Counted from the stretch's first letter, positions 9,497 through 18,871 are shown. The stretch: 64,000 nt of DNA from Streptomyces sp. NBC_01689 (GCF_036250675.1 NZ_CP109592.1:6200001-6264000); one strand, 5' to 3'. The notes: generated by a model from the sequence alone, not told the origin. Numbers and translations: made by a program.

Positions 9497-12400
9497 GTGG
9501 CAGGTCAGCGGGGATGGGCACGGCGACTCGCCGGGTACGCGTGGCGGTACCCGAAGGACGTGCTGCTCGCGCTCGGGTCCGCGCTCGGCGGCATGGCGGT
9601 GCTCGCGGTGGTCCCGCTGATCACGAAGGTGATCATCGACGACGTGGTCGGGAACCACACCCGGTCCATGGGTCCCTGGGCGGGCGCGCTGGTAGCTGCG
9701 GCCGTCGTCGTGTACGTCCTCACCTACATCCGCCGCTACTACGGCGGCCGTCTCGCCCTCGACGTCCAGCACGACCTGCGGACCGAGATGTACGACACGA
9801 TCACCCGGCTCGACGGACGCCGGCAGGACGAGCTGTCCACCGGACAGGTGGTCGGCCGCGCCACCAGCGACCTCCAGCTGATCCAGGGCCTGCTCTTCAT
9901 GCTCCCGATGACCATCGGGAACGTGCTCCTCTTCCTGATCTCCCTCGGGATCATGGCCTGGCTCTCCCTGCCGCTCACCCTGGTCGCCCTGGCCGTGGCC
10001 CCCGCCCTGTGGGTCGTCGCCAAGCGCAGCCGCTCCCGGCTGCACCCCGCGACCTGGTACGCGCAGGCCCAGGCCGCCGCCGTGGCGGGCGTCGTCGACG
10101 GCGCCGTCAGCGGCGTCCGGGTGGTCAAGGGCTTCGGACAGGAGGAGCAGGAGACCGGGAAGCTCCGGGAGGTCGGCCGGCGGCTCTTCGCCGGACGGAT
10201 GCGCACCATCCGGTTCAACGCCCGGTACACCCCAGCCCTCCAGGCCGTGCCCGCCCTCGGCCAGGTCGCGATGCTCGCGCTGGGCGGCTGGCTCGCCGTA
10301 CGGGGACAGATCACGCTCGGTACGTTCGTCGCGTTCTCCTCGTACCTCTCCCAGCTCGTCGGACCCGTGCGGATGCTCGCGGTGGTCCTCACCGTCGGGC
10401 AGCAGGCCCGGGCCGGCGCCGAACGCGTGCTCGAACTGATCGACACCGAGCCGGTCATCCAGGACGGCACCAAGACCCTCCCGGCCGACGCGCCCGCGAC
10501 CGTCGAGTTCGACGACGTCTCCTTCGCGTACGAGGGCACCTCGAAGACGCATCCGGTGCTGAACGGACTGAGCTTCGAGATCCGGCCCGGCGAGACCCTC
10601 GCCGTCGTCGGCTCCTCGGGGTCGGGCAAGTCGACGGTGTCGCTGCTGATGCCCCGCTTCTACGACGTCACGCACGGCGCCGTCCTCGTCGGCGGCCACG
10701 ACGTCCGCGAGCTCACCCTGGAGTCGCTGCGCGCCGCGATCGGCCTGGTCCCCGAGGACTCGTTCCTCTTCTCCGACACCATCCGCGCCAACATCGCCTA
10801 CGGCCGCCCCGACGCCTCCCAGGAGGAGATCGAGCGGGCCGCCCTGGCGGCGCAGGCCGACCGCTTCATCTCCGAACTGCCCGAGGGCTACGACACCAAG
10901 GTCGGCGAACACGGCCTCACGCTCTCCGGCGGCCAGCGCCAGCGCGTCGCCCTCGCCCGCGCCATCCTCACCGACCCGCGCCTGCTCGTCCTCGACGACG
11001 CCACCTCCGCCGTGGACGCCCGTGTCGAGCACGAGATCCACGAGGCGCTGAAGCAGGTCATGGAGGGCCGCACGACCCTGCTGATCGCGCACCGCCGCTC
11101 CACCCTCAACCTCGCCGACCGCATCGCCGTGCTCGACGGCGGTCGGCTCGCCGACATCGGCACCCACGAGGAGCTCCAGGACCGCTCCCCGCTGTACCGC
11201 AGGCTCCTCACCGACCCGGACGAGCTGGGCGGGGTCTCCCCGGGACACGCCCAGCCCGTGACCGCCGCGGAGGACACCTCGGTACGGGAGGAACTGGACG
11301 CCGAGTTCGACGCCGAGCGCGGCGTCACCCCGCGGCTGTGGACCGGTGACCGCGAGCCCCGGGACAACGCGCTGGCGGGCATGCCGGCCACGCCCGAACT
11401 GCTCGCCCAGGTCGAGGCGCTGCCCCCGGCCACCGACACCCCGGCCGTCGACGAGGCCCGCGCGGTCACGCCCGAGGAGTCGTACGGGCTGCGCCGGCTG
11501 CTGCGCGGCTTCGGGCTCCCGCTCCTGGTGAGCCTCGGCCTGGTCGCCGTCGACGCCGGCATGAGCCTGCTGCTGCCCGTGCTGATCCGGCACGGCATCG
11601 ACCAGGGCGTCTCCCGGATGGCCCTCGGCGCGGTCTGGGCCGCGGCGGCCCTGGCGCTGGTCACCGTGCTCGTCCAGTGGTCGGCGCAGATCGGCGAGAC
11701 GCGGATGACGGGACGGACCGGCGAGCGGGTCCTGTACACGCTCCGTCTGAAGATCTTCGCGCAGCTCCAGCGCCTCGGACTCGACTACTACGAGCGGGAG
11801 CTGACCGGGCGGATCATGACCCGGATGACGACCGACGTCGACGCGCTGTCGACCTTCCTGCAGACCGGCCTGGTCACCGCGTTCGTCTCCGTCGTCACCT
11901 TCTTCGGGATCATGGGCGCGCTGCTGGTCATCGACGTCCAGCTGGCGCTGGTCGTGTTCGTGACCCTGCCGCCGCTGGTCGTCGGCACGTTCTTCTTCCG
12001 CCGGGCGAGCGTGAAGGCGTACGAACTGGCCCGCGAGCGCGTCTCGGCGGTCAACGCCGACCTCCAGGAGTCGGTGTCGGGGCTGCTGATCCTCCAGGCC
12101 TTCCGTCGTGAGCGCTCGGGCCGCCGGAGGTTCGCCGAGGGCAGTGCCGACTACCGCGCGGCACGCATCCGCGGACAGTGGCTGATCTCCGTCTACTTCC
12201 CCTTCGTGCAGCTGCTGTCGTCGGTCGCGGCGGCCGCGGTGCTGATGGTGGGCGCGCACCGGGTCGACGCCGGGACGCTGACGACCGGCGCGCTGGTCGC
12301 CTACCTCCTCTACATCGACCTGTTCTTCGCGCCCGTGCAGCAGCTCTCCCAGGTCTTCGACGGCTACCAGCAGGCGACGGTGTCGCTGGGCCGCATCCAG

Positions 12401-13225
12401 GAGCTGCTCCAGGAGCGGACGTCGACACAGGCCGCCGCCGAGCCGCAGGAGGTGCTCTCCCTGCGCGGCGACATCGCGTTCGAGGACGTCGGCTTCGCGT
12501 ACGGCGACGACGAGGAGGCGCTCAGCGAGGTCTCCCTGACCATCCCGGCCGGGCAGACCGTCGCCTTCGTCGGCGAGACCGGGGCGGGCAAGTCGACGCT
12601 GGTGAAGCTGGTCGCCCGCTTCTACGACCCGACGGGCGGGCGGGTCACCGTCGACGGCACCGACCTGCGCGACCTCGACATCACCTCGTACCGGCACCGG
12701 CTCGGGGTGGTCCCGCAGGAGGCGTATCTCTTCCAGGGGACGGTGCGCGACGCCATCGCCTACGGCCGGCCCGGCGCGACCGACGCGCAGGTGGAGGCCG
12801 CCGCCCGCGCGGTCGGCGCGCACGACATGATCGCCACGCTGGACGGCGGCTACCTCCACGAGGTCGCCGAGCGCGGCCGGAACCTCTCCGCGGGCCAGCG
12901 CCAGCTGATCGCGCTGGCCCGCGCCGAACTCGTCGACCCGGACGTGCTGCTTCTCGACGAGGCCACCGCCGCGCTCGACCTCGCCACCGAGAACCTGGTC
13001 AACCAGGCCACCGACCGGCTCGCCGGCCGCCGTACGACCCTGGTCGTCGCCCACCGGCTGACCACGGCCGCCCGGGCGGACCGGGTCGTGGTCATGGACC
13101 ACGGCCGGGTCGCGGAGGACGGCACGCACGATGAACTGCTGCTGCTCGACGGCCGGTACGCGGCGCTGTGGCGGACCTTCGTGGGGGCGCCGGGGCCGGA
13201 GGAGCCGGTCGGCTCCACCGCCTGA
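9497..13225 (+). CDS. Fused ABC exporter, two TMD-NBD halves in one chain
   Basis: A 1242-residue type IV ABC exporter with two complete half-transporters in one polypeptide. Half 1 has six membrane helices (about 20-310), Walker A GSSGSGKST (Lys378), signature LSGGQ (476-480) and Walker B ending in Asp500-Asp501. Half 2 starts near residue 660, with Walker A GETGAGKST (Lys1032), signature LSAGQ (1130-1134) and canonical Walker B Asp1154-Glu1155. The catalytic Glu is thus replaced by Asp in half 1. I chose the GTG at 9497 because GGAAGG lies seven bases upstream; a TTG at 9455 is also in frame. Substrate is unknown; lipid or drug export is typical of the family. Confidence 0.92.
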   Translation: MAGQRGWARRLAGYAWRYPKDVLLALGSALGGMAVLAVVPLITKVIIDDVVGNHTRSMGPWAGALVAAAVVVYVLTYIRRYYGGRLALDVQHDLRTEMYDTITRLDGRRQDELSTGQVVGRATSDLQLIQGLLFMLPMTIGNVLLFLISLGIMAWLSLPLTLVALAVAPALWVVAKRSRSRLHPATWYAQAQAAAVAGVVDGAVSGVRVVKGFGQEEQETGKLREVGRRLFAGRMRTIRFNARYTPALQAVPALGQVAMLALGGWLAVRGQITLGTFVAFSSYLSQLVGPVRMLAVVLTVGQQARAGAERVLELIDTEPVIQDGTKTLPADAPATVEFDDVSFAYEGTSKTHPVLNGLSFEIRPGETLAVVGSSGSGKSTVSLLMPRFYDVTHGAVLVGGHDVRELTLESLRAAIGLVPEDSFLFSDTIRANIAYGRPDASQEEIERAALAAQADRFISELPEGYDTKVGEHGLTLSGGQRQRVALARAILTDPRLLVLDDATSAVDARVEHEIHEALKQVMEGRTTLLIAHRRSTLNLADRIAVLDGGRLADIGTHEELQDRSPLYRRLLTDPDELGGVSPGHAQPVTAAEDTSVREELDAEFDAERGVTPRLWTGDREPRDNALAGMPATPELLAQVEALPPATDTPAVDEARAVTPEESYGLRRLLRGFGLPLLVSLGLVAVDAGMSLLLPVLIRHGIDQGVSRMALGAVWAAAALALVTVLVQWSAQIGETRMTGRTGERVLYTLRLKIFAQLQRLGLDYYERELTGRIMTRMTTDVDALSTFLQTGLVTAFVSVVTFFGIMGALLVIDVQLALVVFVTLPPLVVGTFFFRRASVKAYELARERVSAVNADLQESVSGLLILQAFRRERSGRRRFAEGSADYRAARIRGQWLISVYFPFVQLLSSVAAAAVLMVGAHRVDAGTLTTGALVAYLLYIDLFFAPVQQLSQVFDGYQQATVSLGRIQELLQERTSTQAAAEPQEVLSLRGDIAFEDVGFAYGDDEEALSEVSLTIPAGQTVAFVGETGAGKSTLVKLVARFYDPTGGRVTVDGTDLRDLDITSYRHRLGVVPQEAYLFQGTVRDAIAYGRPGATDAQVEAAARAVGAHDMIATLDGGYLHEVAERGRNLSAGQRQLIALARAELVDPDVLLLDEATAALDLATENLVNQATDRLAGRRTTLVVAHRLTTAARADRVVVMDHGRVAEDGTHDELLLLDGRYAALWRTFVGAPGPEEPVGSTA

Positions 13226-13236
13226 CGCCCGCCCGT

Positions 13237-13735
13237 TCAGCCCTTCGGCCCGATGCCGGAGATCTTCTTCGTGGCCAGGTCGGACCGGACGGTCAGATAG
13301 GTGTACGTCGGGTGCTGGCGGGAGCCCCAGGTCAGCCGGACGGTCGACCAGGTGTGGCCCGCACCGCTGTCGCCGGCCGTCACCTTCCAGGCACGCGGCA
13401 CGTCCTGGGCGCGCAGGACGCCGTCGGCGTGCTCACGGCTCTCCCACCCGGCGAGCCGGGTGCGCAGGTCCGGGGTCAGGTAGAACGCGCGCAGCTGGGA
13501 GCCGAGACGGCCGGAGCCCTGGTCGGTCACGGCGTCGATGTAGGCGCCGTAGAAGTCGGCGACCCGCTCGTACGCCGGACCGGCGGTACCGCTTCGCGCG
13601 GGCGGGGGAGCCGGCGAACGCGGGGACCGAGGCGCCGGCCGCGGCCAGGACGGCGGCGCAGGCGAACGCACCGACGGCGGCGCGGGAACGGGACATACGG
13701 GACCGGGGCGGGCGGGAACGGGACGTGCGGGACAT
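13237..13735 (-). pseudogene. Secreted hypothetical protein, apparently frameshifted
   Basis: The start is convincing: ATG at 13735 preceded by AAAGGTGGT, encoding an Arg-rich n-region and a hydrophobic signal peptide ending near VPAFA. That frame then turns into Arg-rich nonsense. A well-coded body, starting AYERVADFYGAYIDAV and running to GIGPKG at 13237, continues in a different frame. The two join around 13580-13610, at a run of five G on the plus strand (five C on the coding strand), which suggests a one-base insertion there. The repaired protein would be about 160 residues, exported and without a recognised domain. It may be a real pseudogene or a sequencing error in the homopolymer. 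Confidence 0.7.
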
Positions 13736-13936
13736 CGGGTACCACCTTTCGCTTTCCTGACCAGAGGACACCGGGTGAAGGGGCGCGGTTGCCCCGAAGG
13801 ACGAGAAGGCGCGGAAAAGGACCCGTCCGGCGCAAGGGACGAAGGCGCCGAGGGCGGGCTGCCGGAGGCGCGCAACCATCCGACACATGTTCTGCGTCCG
13901 TACACCAGTACGCTCAATGGTCGGGGAGGGGCGATT

Positions 13937-14326
13937 GTGGACAGTGGTGCGATCCGTCGGCGCCTGGCGCTGGGCCTGGCCGTGCTGACCGCCTCCGGGC
14001 TGCTCGCGTTGGTGTGCCCGGGGAGTGCGCAGGCCGCCTCGTACTGCTCGGGACGCAAGGTGCGCACGGTCTCCTTCACGACCGGCTCCGTGCAGCTCTA
14101 CCGGAACGGCGGCTACGTCTGCGCCGTGACCGTCCCCAAGAAGCAGCAGGCGCGGAAGCGGCAGATGTCGGTCAGTGTGCAGGCGCGCGGCAACCGGCCG
14201 GTGGTCGACGCGGGCCGCTTCGCGTACCACGCGGGCCCGGTCACCGTCCACGCCGGCCACCGCTGCGTCCGTATCCGGGGCTCGGTCGGCTCGGGCTCGG
14301 TCAGCTCGGGCTGGATCCTGTGCTGA
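13937..14326 (+). CDS. Small secreted hypothetical protein
   Basis: A 129-residue protein with a clear Sec signal (RRRLALGLAV core, cleavage around AQA-AS near residue 34) and a mature domain of about 95 residues. Four Cys remain in the mature protein, in SYCSG, GGYVCAV, HRCVR and the last residue, consistent with two disulfides. The GTG at 13937 has GGAGG seven bases upstream; upstream in-frame sequence is not coding-like. I do not recognise the family. It is divergent from the frameshifted secreted protein gene and precedes the S37 peptidase gene on the same strand. Confidence 0.75.
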   Translation: MDSGAIRRRLALGLAVLTASGLLALVCPGSAQAASYCSGRKVRTVSFTTGSVQLYRNGGYVCAVTVPKKQQARKRQMSVSVQARGNRPVVDAGRFAYHAGPVTVHAGHRCVRIRGSVGSGSVSSGWILC

Positions 14327-14467
14327 GGCGGTCGGTCCCGGCCGGAGTTCCGGCGATTCCCGGCTGAATCACAGCGAAGTCACAGGGATCACTCAAGTCC
14401 CCCTGGTGTCAACTCAGTTGCTCCGCTAGGTTCCGGCGGACATCTGTGTAACTCCAGGGGAGGGTGC

Positions 14468-15919
14468 ATGCGCAAGGCGCTCAGATGGCTGCTGGCGCTC
14501 ACGGTGCTCATAGGCACGCTGAGCACGGCCGGGGCGGCCACCGCCGCCCAGCCGGAGGCCACGGCCACCACCACCGGCACGACCTCGCAGGACATCAAGG
14601 ACCGTCTCCTCGCGATACCGGGCATGAGCCTGATCGAGGAGAAGCCGTACACCGGCTACCGCTTCTTCGTCCTCGGCTACACCCAGCCGATCGACCACCG
14701 GCACCCGTCCCGGGGCACGTTCCAGCAGCGCATCACGGTGCTGCACAAGGACACCGCGCGCCCGACGGTCTTCTACACCGGCGGCTACAACGTCTCCACG
14801 ACCCCGAGCCGCCGCGAACCGACCCAGATCGTGGACGGCAACCAGATCTCGATGGAGTACCGCTTCTTCACCCCGTCCCGGCCCGCTCCGGCCGACTGGT
14901 CCAAGCTCGACATCTGGCAGGCGGCCAGCGACCAGCACCGCATCTTCGAGGCCCTCAAGCCGATCTACGGCCGGAAGTGGATCTCGACGGGCGGCTCCAA
15001 GGGCGGCATGACCGCCACCTACTACGAGCGCTTCTACCCGCGCGACATGGACGGCGTGGTCGCCTACGTCGCCCCCAACGACGTGGTGAACGACGAGGAC
15101 TCGGCGTACGACCGCTTCTTCCGCAACGTCGGCACCAAGGAGTGCCGCGACCGGCTGAACGCGGTGCAGCGCGAGGCGCTGGTGCGCCGCGAGCCGCTGG
15201 AGAAGAAGTACGCGCAGTACGCCGCCGACAACGGCTACACCTTCACCACGATCGGCAGCCTGGACAAGGCGTACGAGGCCGTCGTCCTCGACTACGTGTG
15301 GGGCTTCTGGCAGTACAGCCTGCTGGCGGACTGCGCGACGATCCCGGCCGACGCGGCGCACGCCACCGACGACGCGATCTGGGACTCCGTCGACACCATC
15401 TCCGGCTTCTCCGCCTACACCGACCAGGGCCTGGAGACCTACACGCCGTACTACTACCAGGCGGGCACGCAGCTCGGCGCGCCCACGATCCGCTTCCCGT
15501 ACATCGAGAAGAAGCTGATCCGCTACGGCTACCAGCCGCCGCGGAACTTCGTGCCGCGCTCCATCCCGATGACGTTCCAGCGGTCGGCGATGCGGGACGT
15601 GGACACGTGGGTCGCGCACCACGCCCACCACATGCTCTACGTCTACGGCCAGAACGACCCGTGGGGGGCGGAGCGCTTCCGCCTCGGCAAGGGCGCCCGT
15701 GACGCGTACGTCTTCACGGCTCCCGGCCTCAACCACGGTGCCAACGTCGCCGGTCTCGTCCCCGACGAGAAGGCGCTGGCGACGGCCCGCATCCTGGACT
15801 GGGCCGGTGTCGCCCCCGCGGCCGTGCAGGCGGACCCCTCGGCGGCCCGCCCGCTGGCCCGGTTCGACGCCGGGCTCGACCGGCGCGACGTCGAACGCGA
15901 GCCGGCGCTGCGTCCGTAG
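14468..15919 (+). CDS. Secreted S37-family tripeptidyl aminopeptidase
   Basis: A 483-residue exported serine peptidase. Residues 1-27 are a signal peptide (hydrophobic core LLALTVLIG, cleavage near TAAQ). The alpha/beta-hydrolase nucleophile elbow is GGSKGG with Ser177, and a late His sits in GLNHGANVAG. The overall sequence matches the Streptomyces PS-10/S37 peptidase family, which removes tripeptides from the N-termini of secreted proteins. GGGGAGGG precedes the ATG by about four bases. A strong hairpin follows the stop. Annotation pipelines sometimes label this family S28 or simply aminopeptidase. Confidence 0.88.
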   Translation: MRKALRWLLALTVLIGTLSTAGAATAAQPEATATTTGTTSQDIKDRLLAIPGMSLIEEKPYTGYRFFVLGYTQPIDHRHPSRGTFQQRITVLHKDTARPTVFYTGGYNVSTTPSRREPTQIVDGNQISMEYRFFTPSRPAPADWSKLDIWQAASDQHRIFEALKPIYGRKWISTGGSKGGMTATYYERFYPRDMDGVVAYVAPNDVVNDEDSAYDRFFRNVGTKECRDRLNAVQREALVRREPLEKKYAQYAADNGYTFTTIGSLDKAYEAVVLDYVWGFWQYSLLADCATIPADAAHATDDAIWDSVDTISGFSAYTDQGLETYTPYYYQAGTQLGAPTIRFPYIEKKLIRYGYQPPRNFVPRSIPMTFQRSAMRDVDTWVAHHAHHMLYVYGQNDPWGAERFRLGKGARDAYVFTAPGLNHGANVAGLVPDEKALATARILDWAGVAPAAVQADPSAARPLARFDAGLDRRDVEREPALRP

Positions 15920-15927
15920 CCGCGGCC

Positions 15928-15959
15928 GCGCCCGCCCGCCGGTCACCGCGGGCGGGCGC
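15928..15959. terminator. Bidirectional hairpin terminator overlapping a stop codon
   Basis: A perfect 12 bp inverted repeat (GCGCCCGCCCGC at 15928-15939, complement at 15948-15959) with an eight-base loop lies between the convergent peptidase and lipoprotein genes. The lipoprotein stop codon (15943-15945) is in the loop, so the right arm is coding sequence. Confidence 0.8.
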
Positions 15960-16566
15960 AGCCGACCGGTCGGGCGCCGCCCAGCTGGACGTACAGGGCC
16001 GTGGCGGGCGGGCACACGGAGCGGTCGGTGACCGCCTCGGCCACCACGTACTCCGGGGGCTCGGCACCCCGGCCGTCGCAGGCGGTCTCGCGGACCTGGC
16101 CGCCGCCCGCGCGGTAGACGCAGTCGCCGACGACCGTGCGGGGACCTCCGCCGCCGCCCGGGTCGCCTGGGTGCGGGGGAGCCAGCCCGCGCATGCAGGC
16201 GTAACCCTGTGGGGCCGGGCTGCCGCCGCCGTCCGCGGCGGCCCGGGCCGCGTCGATGTGCAGGACGAAGTCCGTGGCCGGCGGGCACAGCGGCCCGTCG
16301 GCGACCCTGCCGTCGTGGCGGGCGAGGACGCGGGCGGCGGCCCGGTCACCGGCGCAGGGCACCTCGGCGACACGGCTCGTCCCGGCGGAACCGCACTCGC
16401 CGACCGCGAGGAACACCGCACCCCGGCCGGAGGGCCCGGCGGTCGTCGGTGCCGGGCGGGGCGCGGCATCCGCGGGCTCCGGCCCGTGGCCGCAGCCGGT
16501 GAGCACGGCCAGGGCCAGCGCGCAGACCGCCCCGGCGCACCGCCGTCCCACCGAGCCAGCTCGCAT
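15943..16566 (-). CDS. Lipoprotein with tandem CPPAT domains
   Basis: A 207-residue lipoprotein: the signal ends in the lipobox LTGC. The mature part is an internal duplication. Each half begins with VGxC, has a second Cys in VPCAG or TACDG, and ends with CPPAT followed by a hydrophobic strand (CPPATDFVLHID in half 1, CPPATALYVQLG in half 2). The six Cys after the lipobox and their spacing imply a repeated disulfide-linked fold. The ATG at 16566 has GGGGGAA six bases before it. I do not know the function. The gene converges on the S37 peptidase gene and overlaps its terminator. Confidence 0.78.
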   Translation of the reverse strand: MRAGSVGRRCAGAVCALALAVLTGCGHGPEPADAAPRPAPTTAGPSGRGAVFLAVGECGSAGTSRVAEVPCAGDRAAARVLARHDGRVADGPLCPPATDFVLHIDAARAAADGGGSPAPQGYACMRGLAPPHPGDPGGGGGPRTVVGDCVYRAGGGQVRETACDGRGAEPPEYVVAEAVTDRSVCPPATALYVQLGGARPVGCARPR

Positions 16567-16678
16567 GTCTTTCCCCCCGATGCCCCTGCCCAGCGTGACC
16601 CGCGGTGGCGGGCACACGCCGGACATTCGGGATGCTTTGCGTCTGCCGGGGGTGGTGCGTCCGGCCCGGTGCGCAGGG

Positions 16679-18511
16679 CTAGTACGTCATTCCGTACCCG
16701 ATCGGATACAGCACCTGGGCGGGGTCGTCCGCCCGCTGCACCGCGACCGGGAGCCTGCCGCGCGGCGCGGCCCGGCCGGCGATCACCCGTGCGGCGGCCC
16801 GCAGTTCGACGTCCGTCCAGGAGTACGCCGCCAAGTGGGCGTCGGCGGTGGGGAGATGGGCGACGTCGTACGGGTTGCGGACGGCGATCACGACGACCGG
16901 GACGCCGGTGGCGGCCAGCCGGTCGACGAGCGTCCGCTGGGAACTCGCCGCGGTGACGTTGTACGTCGCGACGACCACGGCGTCCGCTCCGGCGGCGGCC
17001 GCGACCGCCCCGTCGACGGCGGCCCCGGTCGGTGCCGTCCCCGTGGACAGTGCCGTCGCCGTGAATCCCAGCGCGGTCAGGGCCGCCGCGAGGACGGTGG
17101 TCGGCGGACCGTCGGTGCCGGTGGGCGAGGCCGGATCGGCGCCGACGACGAGCACGCGCCGGTGCGTACGGCGGGAGAGCGGCAGCAGGCCCCGCTTGTT
17201 GACCAGCAGGGTCGTGGTGCGTTCGGCGATCCGGTCGGCCGCCCTGAGGTGGGCGGCGGTGCCGACGGCCCGGTCGACACCGGTGTCGCCGACGTAGGGG
17301 TCGTCGAGCAGTCCGAGCTTCGCCTTGAGCCGCAGGACGCGCAGGATCGACTCGTCGAGACGGGCCTCGGTCAGCTCGCCGCCGCGCACCGCGTCGAGCA
17401 CGGCGTGCCAGGCGACGTCGATGGACGGCGGGTTGAGGAGCTGGTCGACGCCGGCCTTCAGGGCCAGTACGGGGACACGGTCGTCGCCGTACTTCGTCCG
17501 TACGCCCTCCATGCCGAGCGAGTCCGTCACCACCACGCCGTCGTAGCCGAGTTCCTCGCGCAGGATGCCGGTGAGGATCGGGCGGGAGAGCGTGGCCGGG
17601 TCACCGGCCGGGTCGAGCGCCGGGACCATGATGTGGGCGGTCATGATCGAGTCGATACCGGCCCGGATCGCGGCCCGGAACGGCACGGCGTCGAGGTCCG
17701 ACCACAGCTGACGGCTGTGCGTGATGACCGGGAAGCCGAAGTGGCTGTCCACGGCGGTGTCGCCGTGGCCAGGGAAGTGCTTGGACGTGGCGGCCACGCC
17801 CGCGCCGCGGTACCCCTCCACCTCGGCCGTCACCAGCCGGGCCACCGCCCGGGGGTCGGCACCGAAGGAGCGGACGCCGATGACCGGGTTGGCCGGGTTG
17901 ACGTTCACGTCGGCGACCGGGGAGTAGTCCTGCCGGATGCCGAGCGCGCGCAGTTCGGTGCCGCTGAGCCGCCCGACCGTGCGGGCGTCCTCCCGCGAGC
18001 CGCCCGCACCCAGCGCCATCGCGCCCGGGAACAGCGTGGCGGGCTTGCCGACCCTGGCCACTATGCCGTGCTCCTGGTCGGTGGAGATCAGCACGGGCAG
18101 CCCGCGTGGCTGGGCCAGCGAGACCCGCTGGATGCCGTTGGACAGAGCCGCGATCTGGTGCGGGTCACGGGTGTTGTGGGCCCAGGTGAAGTAGATGATG
18201 CCGCCGACGCGGTAACGGGCGATCAGTTCGGCGGCCGTCCTGACGCCGAGTTCCGTGAGGTTGGCGTCGATGTCGGCCTGGTCGGGGGCGGTGGCCGAGT
18301 GGCCGTACACCCGCATCACGAAGAGCTGGCCGACCTTCTCCTCCAGCGTCATGCGGGAGATCAGGGCGCGGAGTGACGTGTCGTCATGGTGGCCCCCGGC
18401 GGCCCCGGCGGGGGCCGTGTTCAGGGCGAGAGCGGCGGTGGTCGCGGCGGTGGCGGCGAGAACCGTACGTCTGGACGGTGATGCGGTGCTTCCCGTGCTG
18501 GAGTCGCGCAC
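16679..18511 (-). CDS. Tat-exported GH3 beta-N-acetylhexosaminidase
   Basis: A 610-residue glycoside hydrolase family 3 enzyme. The N-terminus has a Tat signal (SRRTVLAA) ending near GAAGG. The NagZ-type His/Asp loop is KHFPGHGDT (about 244-252), and the nucleophile is the Asp in VVTDSLGMEG (about 330). This loop identifies N-acetylglucosaminidases, acting here outside the cell on chitin or peptidoglycan fragments. A C-terminal GH3_C-like region follows (about 420-610), longer than in E. coli NagZ. The start is a GTG with GGAAGGAG six bases upstream; that sequence lies inside a palindrome (see the leader feature). It stands alone between two minus-strand genes. Confidence 0.9.
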   Translation of the reverse strand: MRDSSTGSTASPSRRTVLAATAATTAALALNTAPAGAAGGHHDDTSLRALISRMTLEEKVGQLFVMRVYGHSATAPDQADIDANLTELGVRTAAELIARYRVGGIIYFTWAHNTRDPHQIAALSNGIQRVSLAQPRGLPVLISTDQEHGIVARVGKPATLFPGAMALGAGGSREDARTVGRLSGTELRALGIRQDYSPVADVNVNPANPVIGVRSFGADPRAVARLVTAEVEGYRGAGVAATSKHFPGHGDTAVDSHFGFPVITHSRQLWSDLDAVPFRAAIRAGIDSIMTAHIMVPALDPAGDPATLSRPILTGILREELGYDGVVVTDSLGMEGVRTKYGDDRVPVLALKAGVDQLLNPPSIDVAWHAVLDAVRGGELTEARLDESILRVLRLKAKLGLLDDPYVGDTGVDRAVGTAAHLRAADRIAERTTTLLVNKRGLLPLSRRTHRRVLVVGADPASPTGTDGPPTTVLAAALTALGFTATALSTGTAPTGAAVDGAVAAAAGADAVVVATYNVTAASSQRTLVDRLAATGVPVVVIAVRNPYDVAHLPTADAHLAAYSWTDVELRAAARVIAGRAAPRGRLPVAVQRADDPAQVLYPIGYGMTY

Positions 18512-18517
18512 GAGCGC

Positions 18518-18569
18518 TCCTTCCTTCGTGAAGGAAACTTCCGAGAGTCACGAATATCCGGGAAGTTTC
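18518..18569 (-). promoter_or_regulatory. Palindromic leader of the GH3 gene covering its RBS
   Basis: TTCCTTC-GT-GAAGGAA (18521-18536) is a perfect palindrome that contains most of the Shine-Dalgarno of the GH3 gene. It overlaps GGAAACTTCC (18533-18542), which forms an inverted repeat with GGAAGTTTC (18561-18569) across 18 bases. The arrangement fits either two repressor half-sites or an RNA hairpin that hides the ribosome-binding site. Which one cannot be decided from sequence. Confidence 0.55.
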
Positions 18570-18871
18570 TTCCAGTCAAGGGTGTGCACAGGAGCCGCAC
18601 AGGGCCGTCACCGGCGCGGTCGGAAGCGGGGAGACCGTCGGACGCCGTCACCGGTGCGCCCCTTCACGTCGTGGGACGAGGAAGGCGGGCGAGGGCCGGG
18701 AGGGCGCCGCCGGGTCCGGCGGGTCGGGGCCGGGTCGCCGGAATCCGGCCGACGGGCCCCCGGCGCACAGGGGTCTCCGTACGGGACCGCCGGTCCGGGA
18801 TCAGCGACTCGGGAGGGCGGGGCGGGGCACCCGGCGCGATTCACGGCGCGGCTCGGTGCGCCCGGCACCGC
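18570..18871. other. Intergenic region upstream of the GH3 gene, no gene
   Basis: About 300 bp lie between the GH3 leader and the end of the LysR gene. The reading frames here are shadows of no known domain and lack ribosome-binding sites. I see no repeat or hairpin beyond ordinary GC-rich self-complementarity. Confidence 0.5.

Noticed and set aside
8996..13129. Very long antisense open frame (1377 codons) opposite the ABC exporter
   Set aside because: It is an Arg/Gly/His-rich shadow frame caused by extreme third-position GC; the plus-strand frame carries all the ABC motifs.
14426..18376. Other long shadow frames opposite the S37 peptidase and the GH3 gene
   Set aside because: Composition is Arg/Gly/Val-rich with no domains, and the frames oppose genes with clear motifs.
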